Made by a program: the position numbers and the translations under genes. A DNA stretch of 64,000 nt from positions 1 through 64,000 of the forward strand of contig NZ_SOFP01000050.1 of NCBI RefSeq assembly GCF_004402785.1, read 5' to 3'. The notes beneath the pieces are model-generated. The model worked only from the letters and a program-made list of their open reading frames with translations, was not told where the DNA came from and searched no databases. Positions within the stretch are counted from its first letter, which is position 1. Every line of letters begins with the position of its first letter. The stretch comes from Cryobacterium algoritolerans (GTDB taxonomy: Bacteria > Actinomycetota > Actinomycetes > Actinomycetales > Microbacteriaceae). This document shows positions 60,495-64,000 of this stretch, in pieces.

Positions 60495-60556
60495 AGCAAT
60501 GCCGGGAACCCTTCGGGGCGACACCATCGGTTGGAGGCCGATGAAGAGGCATTGCT
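60495..60556 (+). ncRNA. Three-way-junction leader upstream of rpsM
   Basis: AGCAATGCC (60495-60503) pairs perfectly with GGCATTGCT (60548-60556). Inside lie CCC-TTCG-GGG (60509-60518) and CATCGG-ttggagg-CCGATG (60525-60543), whose loop contains GGAGG. The structure ends 33 bases before the rpsM start. It looks like a cis-regulatory ribosomal protein leader. Confidence 0.55.
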
Positions 60557-60589
60557 ACAGACCTCCACTCATATACAGGAGAAGCCACA

Positions 60590-60964
60590 ATGGCACGTCT
60601 AGCCGGCGTTGATATTCCTCGCGATAAGCGCGTGGAAGTTGCACTGACTTACATCTTTGGTGTTGGCCGTACGAGGGCACTCAAGACCCTCGCCGACACT
60701 GAAATCGATGGAAACATCCGAGTCAAGGATTTGAGTGACGACCAGCTCGTCGCTCTCCGTGACTACATCGAAGGAACCTTCAAGGTTGAGGGTGACCTCC
60801 GCCGTGAGGTTGCCGCTGACATCCGCCGCAAGGTCGAGATCGGCAGCTACGAGGGCATCCGCCACCGCAAGGGCCTGCCCGTTCGCGGCCAGCGCACCAA
60901 GACCAACGCTCGCACCCGCAAGGGCCCGAAGCGCACCGTAGCCGGCAAGAAGAAGGCGCGCTAG
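60590..60964 (+). CDS. rpsM: 30S ribosomal protein S13
   Basis: S13, 124 residues, in the head of the small subunit, contacting P-site tRNA and the large subunit. It has [26 protein letters not shown] and [25 protein letters not shown]. The ATG at 60590 follows AGGAGAAG. It follows a strongly structured leader. rpsK follows after 44 bases. Confidence 0.98.
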   Translation: MARLAGVDIPRDKRVEVALTYIFGVGRTRALKTLADTEIDGNIRVKDLSDDQLVALRDYIEGTFKVEGDLRREVAADIRRKVEIGSYEGIRHRKGLPVRGQRTKTNARTRKGPKRTVAGKKKAR

Positions 60965-61008
60965 GCCTCGGCCCGGCCCGTCTCGCCCTCAGGATTCAGG
61001 AGAAATTC

Positions 61009-61407
61009 ATGGCAGCACCAAAGTCGGCCGTTCGGAAGCCGCGCAAGAAAGAAAAGAAGAACATCGCTGTGGGCCAGGCCCACATCAAGAGCACGTTCAA
61101 CAACACCATCGTCTCGATCACTGACACCACCGGTGCGGTCATCAGCTGGGCGTCCTCAGGTGGAGTTGGCTTCAAGGGTTCGCGCAAGTCGACTCCCTTC
61201 GCCGCACAGCTGGCAGCCGAGTCGGCTGCGCGTCAGGCGCAGGAGCACGGCATGAAGAAGGTAGACGTCTTCGTCAAGGGCCCCGGCTCCGGACGCGAGA
61301 CGGCGATCCGTTCGCTTCAGGCCGCCGGCCTCGAGGTGGGCTCGATCAACGACGTGACGCCCCAGGCTCACAACGGTTGCCGCCCGCCCAAGCGTCGCCG
61401 CGTCTAA
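61009..61407 (+). CDS. rpsK: 30S ribosomal protein S11
   Basis: S11, 132 residues, on the platform of the small subunit near the mRNA exit. It has [42 protein letters not shown] and the [18 protein letters not shown] end. The usual next gene rpsD is missing; palindromes and a terminator separate rpsK from rpoA. Confidence 0.98.
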   Translation: MAAPKSAVRKPRKKEKKNIAVGQAHIKSTFNNTIVSITDTTGAVISWASSGGVGFKGSRKSTPFAAQLAAESAARQAQEHGMKKVDVFVKGPGSGRETAIRSLQAAGLEVGSINDVTPQAHNGCRPPKRRRV

Positions 61408-61415
61408 CTCCCTCG

Positions 61416-61457
61416 CGGTGATCGAGCTTGTCGAGATCTCGACAGGCTCGATCACCG
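61416..61457. repeat. 42-bp GATCGAGC palindrome after rpsK
   Basis: A near-perfect 42-bp palindrome, 8 bases after the rpsK stop: left arm CGGTGATCGAGCTTGTCGAG, right arm CTCGACAGGCTCGATCACCG, with one mismatch pair. It is the most symmetrical copy of this repeat family in the window. Confidence 0.85.
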
Positions 61458-61465
61458 TCAAGCTC

Positions 61466-61515
61466 GGCAGCGACAGGTTCGGTTTCGAGCCTGTCGCTGC
61501 CGGGTCACCGTTTTC
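61466..61515 (+). terminator. Terminator between rpsK and rpoA
   Basis: GGCAGCGACAGG (61466-61477) pairs perfectly with CCTGTCGCTGCC (61490-61501), loop of 12 bases, and TTTTCTTT follows after 9 bases. It may separate rpsK from rpoA. Confidence 0.6.
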
Positions 61516-61540
61516 TTTCACACTCAACACCTCGCCACGC

Positions 61541-61562
61541 AAGTGTCATATAGCGGACACTT
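61541..61562. promoter_or_regulatory. Inverted repeat upstream of rpoA
   Basis: AAGTGTC (61541-61547) and GACACTT (61556-61562) are perfect inverted repeats 8 bases apart, ending 18 bases before the rpoA start. The spacer ATATAGCG contains a -10-like ATATAG. A possible operator or promoter. Confidence 0.4.
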
Positions 61563-61580
61563 AGCCGAAAGGAATCAATA

Positions 61581-62570
61581 GTGCTTATCGCACAGCGCCC
61601 CACGCTCACCGAGGAGAACATCTCGGAGTTCCGATCCAGGTTCGTCATCGAACCGCTTGAACCTGGTTTCGGTTACACCCTCGGCAACTCGATGCGCCGC
61701 ACCCTGCTGTCCTCGATCCCCGGAGCCGCTGTCACCAGCATCCGGATCGACGGTGTGCTGCACGAGTTCAGCACCGTTCCCGGTGTCAAGGAGGATGTCA
61801 CCGAGATCATCCTGAACATCAAGGGTCTGGTCATCTCCAGCGAGCACGACGAGCCGATCACCGCGTACCTGCGCAAGCAGGGTGCCGGCCAGGTCACCGC
61901 CGCTGACATCTCGGCTCCAGCCGGCGTCGAGGTTCACAACCCCGAGCTGGTCATCGCCACGCTGAACGACAAGGCGAAGTTCGAACTCGAACTGACCATC
62001 GAGCGCGGCCGCGGCTACGTGTCGGCCACCCAGAACCGCAACGAATACTCCGAGGCCGGCCAGATCCCGGTCGACTCGATCTACTCGCCGGTGCTCAAGG
62101 TGACCTACCGGGTCGAGGCAACTCGTGCCGGCGAGCGCACCGACTTCGACCGCCTCGTCGTGGACGTGGAGACCAAGTCGGCGATTTCGCCTCGCGACGC
62201 CATCGCATCCGCCGGTCGCACGCTGACCGAGCTGTTCGGTCTGGCCCGCGAACTCAACACCGCCGCTGAGGGCATCGAAATCGGCCCCGCGCCGGTCGAC
62301 GCCGTGCTGTCGACCGAACTGTCGATTCCGATCGAAGACCTCGATCTGTCGGTTCGTTCGTACAACTGCCTCAAGCGTGAGGGCATCAACAACGTCAGTG
62401 AACTGGTCGCCCTCTCGGAGACCCAGCTGATGAACATCCGCAACTTCGGTCAGAAGTCGGTGGATGAGGTCAAGGACAAGCTCGTAGAGCTCGGCCTGTC
62501 GCTCAAGGACTCGGTGCCCGGATTCGACGGCGCCCACTTCTACAGCGGCTACGACGAAGAAACCATCTAA
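61581..62570 (+). CDS. rpoA: DNA-directed RNA polymerase subunit alpha
   Basis: The alpha subunit, 329 residues. The N-terminal dimerisation domain has [32 protein letters not shown]; the C-terminal domain (about 235-320) has [22 protein letters not shown] and the [19 protein letters not shown] helix-hairpin-helix that contacts DNA and activators. The GTG at 61581 follows AAAGGA. It is separated from rpsK by 173 bases with a terminator and an inverted repeat, so it may have its own promoter. Confidence 0.97.
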   Translation: MLIAQRPTLTEENISEFRSRFVIEPLEPGFGYTLGNSMRRTLLSSIPGAAVTSIRIDGVLHEFSTVPGVKEDVTEIILNIKGLVISSEHDEPITAYLRKQGAGQVTAADISAPAGVEVHNPELVIATLNDKAKFELELTIERGRGYVSATQNRNEYSEAGQIPVDSIYSPVLKVTYRVEATRAGERTDFDRLVVDVETKSAISPRDAIASAGRTLTELFGLARELNTAAEGIEIGPAPVDAVLSTELSIPIEDLDLSVRSYNCLKREGINNVSELVALSETQLMNIRNFGQKSVDEVKDKLVELGLSLKDSVPGFDGAHFYSGYDEETI

Positions 62571-62617
62571 AGCAGTCGCACAGACTGACTTTCGACTTTT
62601 GATACTGGAGATTACCA

Positions 62618-63133
62618 ATGCCTACGCCCACTAAGGGAGCCCGCCTCGGCGGCGGACCGGCCCACGAGCGCCTGATGCTCGCCAACCTGGCCGCGTCCCT
62701 GTTCACCCACAAGTCGATCAAGACGACCGAGACCCGTGCCAAGCGCCTGCGTCCGGTCGCCGAGCGACTGATCACGTTCGCGAAGAAGGGCGACCTGCAC
62801 GCCCGTCGTCGCGTTCTCGCCACCATCGGCGACAAGACCGTCGTGCACGAACTCTTCACCGAGATCGCGCCGCAGGTTGCGCTTCGCGAGGGCGGCTACA
62901 CCCGCATCACGAAGCTCGGCTTCCGCAAGGGCGACAACGCCTCGATGGTTCAGATGGAACTTGTCCTCGAGCCGCTGACCCCGAAGGTCAAGAAGTCCTC
63001 CCCCGCCAAGGCCGCGAAGCCCGTCGCTGAAGAGGCCGCCCCGGTCGAGGTCGCTGAAGCCGACGCCGCAGTAGAGGCCGACGCCGCCCCGGCCGACGCC
63101 GCCGCCCCGGCCGACGCCGAGGAAGCCAAGTAA
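62618..63133 (+). CDS. rplQ: 50S ribosomal protein L17 with C-terminal extension
   Basis: L17, 171 residues, at the tunnel exit. The conserved part [28 protein letters not shown] and the [21 protein letters not shown] end fill the first 120 residues. The last 50 are an acidic, Ala/Asp/Glu/Pro-rich tail with repeated DAAxAD units. It follows rpoA after 47 bases and is closed by a strong terminator. Confidence 0.96.
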   Translation: MPTPTKGARLGGGPAHERLMLANLAASLFTHKSIKTTETRAKRLRPVAERLITFAKKGDLHARRRVLATIGDKTVVHELFTEIAPQVALREGGYTRITKLGFRKGDNASMVQMELVLEPLTPKVKKSSPAKAAKPVAEEAAPVEVAEADAAVEADAAPADAAAPADAEEAK

Positions 63134-63157
63134 GCGCGAGCTCTTTGCTTACCTGAA

Positions 63158-63187
63158 AGGGGTCCGACTTCGGTCGGGCCCCTTTTT
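63158..63187 (+). terminator. Intrinsic terminator after rplQ
   Basis: AGGGGTCCGAC (63158-63168), TTCG, GTCGGGCCCCT (63173-63183), one internal T-G pair, followed by T to 63187. It ends the alpha gene group. Confidence 0.92.
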
Positions 63188-63223
63188 CCATGCCCGGAAG
63201 CCGAATGCGCGCCAGGTAAACCT

Positions 63224-63286
63224 CGCCGAACTGTGAGCTGTGCACCTATTTTCGGCCCGAAGCGGTGCCGAACTCACAGTTCGGCG
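63224..63286. repeat. 14-bp inverted repeat
   Basis: CGCCGAACTGTGAG (63224-63237) and CTCACAGTTCGGCG (63273-63286) are perfect inverted repeats with a 35-base loop that holds GTGCAC and TTTT, as in the copies at 4249 and 53795. It may be a diverged relative. Confidence 0.65.
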
Positions 63287-63333
63287 GCGGAATCGGGAAG
63301 CCGGGGGGAGGGGAAGCGGGCGAGGCCGGCCGA

Positions 63334-64000
63334 TTACTCGCCCAGGCGGAAGACGTCGAGCGGACCGAGCGGCGGGTGGGTGGCAAGGCGCTGGATCGCC
63401 GACGAGATCGTGTCGGCGTAGATCTGCCCGCCGGTCGGGCCCGGGTGGATGTTGTCCTCGGCGAGCACATCGGAGTGCGGCGCGATCGCGTCGTGCCAGT
63501 TGGCCAGCTCCACCCGCGAATACCGGGCGGAGAAGTCCGCCAGGGCGGCGTTGACGCCGGGAGTCCAATCACGGTCCGCGAAGGCGTTGACCATGATCAA
63601 TTGCCGATTCGGCCCGATCACGGTCTGGATGGCGGCCAGCTCGTCCTCGTTGATCGGGCCGTTCGTGCCGAGGCCGACGACGACGACCGAGCGCAGGGTG
63701 CCGGCCTGGTTCAGGGCGGCGAGGATGCCGGAGGCCGAGCGCATGCCCCGGTTCACGGCGGCATCGATCGAGATCCCCGGGAAACTGCTCTGTAGCTCGG
63801 GGGCGGACGCCAGCATCACCGAGTCGCCCACCGCGGTGATCATACTGCCGCCGGGCAGCGGCCGGTGGCTGGAGACGGCCGCACGCTTGGCGGCGACCCT
63901 GGCCGCGGCATCCATGGCCGTCTGCCCGCGGTCGATCGCCTGCTGTGCGCTGGTCTCGCGGGGTGCGGTGACCAGGGCCGAGGTCGTGCCGGCCACGAAG
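63334..64000 (-). CDS. SGNH-hydrolase C-terminal part, probably of a membrane acyltransferase (cut by window edge)
   Basis: The gene runs in from the right edge; the visible part is about 221 codons ending in TAA at 63336-63334. It has SGNH esterase motifs: GDSVM (block I Ser), GTNG (block III Asn) and DNIHPGPTGG (block V Asp and His). The stretch before it is Ala-rich. Such C-terminal SGNH domains are common in OafA/YrhL-type acyltransferases with ten membrane helices that acetylate cell-wall sugars or exopolysaccharides; the membrane part would lie outside the window. The assignment to that architecture is an inference. Confidence 0.75.
   Translation of the reverse strand, partial: FVAGTTSALVTAPRETSAQQAIDRGQTAMDAAARVAAKRAAVSSHRPLPGGSMITAVGDSVMLASAPELQSSFPGISIDAAVNRGMRSASGILAALNQAGTLRSVVVVGLGTNGPINEDELAAIQTVIGPNRQLIMVNAFADRDWTPGVNAALADFSARYSRVELANWHDAIAPHSDVLAEDNIHPGPTGGQIYADTISSAIQRLATHPPLGPLDVFRLGE

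Overview
The window is high-GC DNA from an actinobacterium, most likely Microbacteriaceae of the Cryobacterium type. This rests on the rpoB-rpoC / rpsL-rpsG-fusA-tuf / S10-spc-alpha gene order, frequent GTG and TTG starts, and protein resemblance recalled without a search; the genus is an inference. No tRNA, rRNA, insertion sequence or CRISPR array is visible.

Layout. 1-4200: small accessory genes (DUF427, SprT-like metalloprotease, lipoprotein sugar dehydrogenase, a TPR protein with no normal start codon, a spermidine-synthase-like protein) among palindromes and DnaA-box-like sites. 4583-12019: rpoB and rpoC, both with TTG starts. 12-19 kb: membrane protein, VOC protein with an amplified 3' end, a PAS-GGDEF-EAL c-di-GMP enzyme, and convergent to it a frameshifted cellulose-synthase-like glycosyltransferase with PilZ domains. 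19.4-30.5 kb: a type IV pilus locus (pilB, pilT, pilC, pilA, two minor prepilins, a PilX-like protein, pilD, pilM, pilN, pilO), preceded by a structured leader that ends in a classic terminator. 30.6-34.2 kb: membrane and hypothetical proteins plus an isolated target-recognition domain of an MmeI-like restriction-modification enzyme. 34.5-39.0 kb: rpsL, rpsG, fusA, tuf. 39-41 kb: small antitoxin-like protein and an AbiEi/nuclease-like protein. 41.3-53.8 kb: S10 and spc genes from rpsJ to map. 53.9-59.8 kb: mannitol PTS locus. 60.0-63.1 kb: infA, rpmJ, rpsM, rpsK, rpoA, rplQ. The right edge cuts an SGNH/acyltransferase gene.

How it fits together. The core encodes transcription, ribosome assembly, protein export and N-terminal processing. 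Two accessory blocks are inserted in it: about 22 kb between rpoC and rpsL (surface appendages, c-di-GMP and exopolysaccharide) and about 6 kb between map and infA (mannitol uptake and oxidation to fructose 6-phosphate). S14 (rpsN) and S4 (rpsD) are absent from the positions they often hold in such clusters. Palindromic repeats of several families sit just downstream of core genes, and at least two form part of terminators.

The signals most worth testing are the riboswitch-like leader of the pilus operon (19200-19303), the three-way-junction leader of rpsM (60495-60556), the one-base frameshift in the glycosyltransferase (near 18655), the repeated stop-codon module at the 3' end of the VOC gene (12966-13073), and the stand-alone MmeI-like recognition domain.
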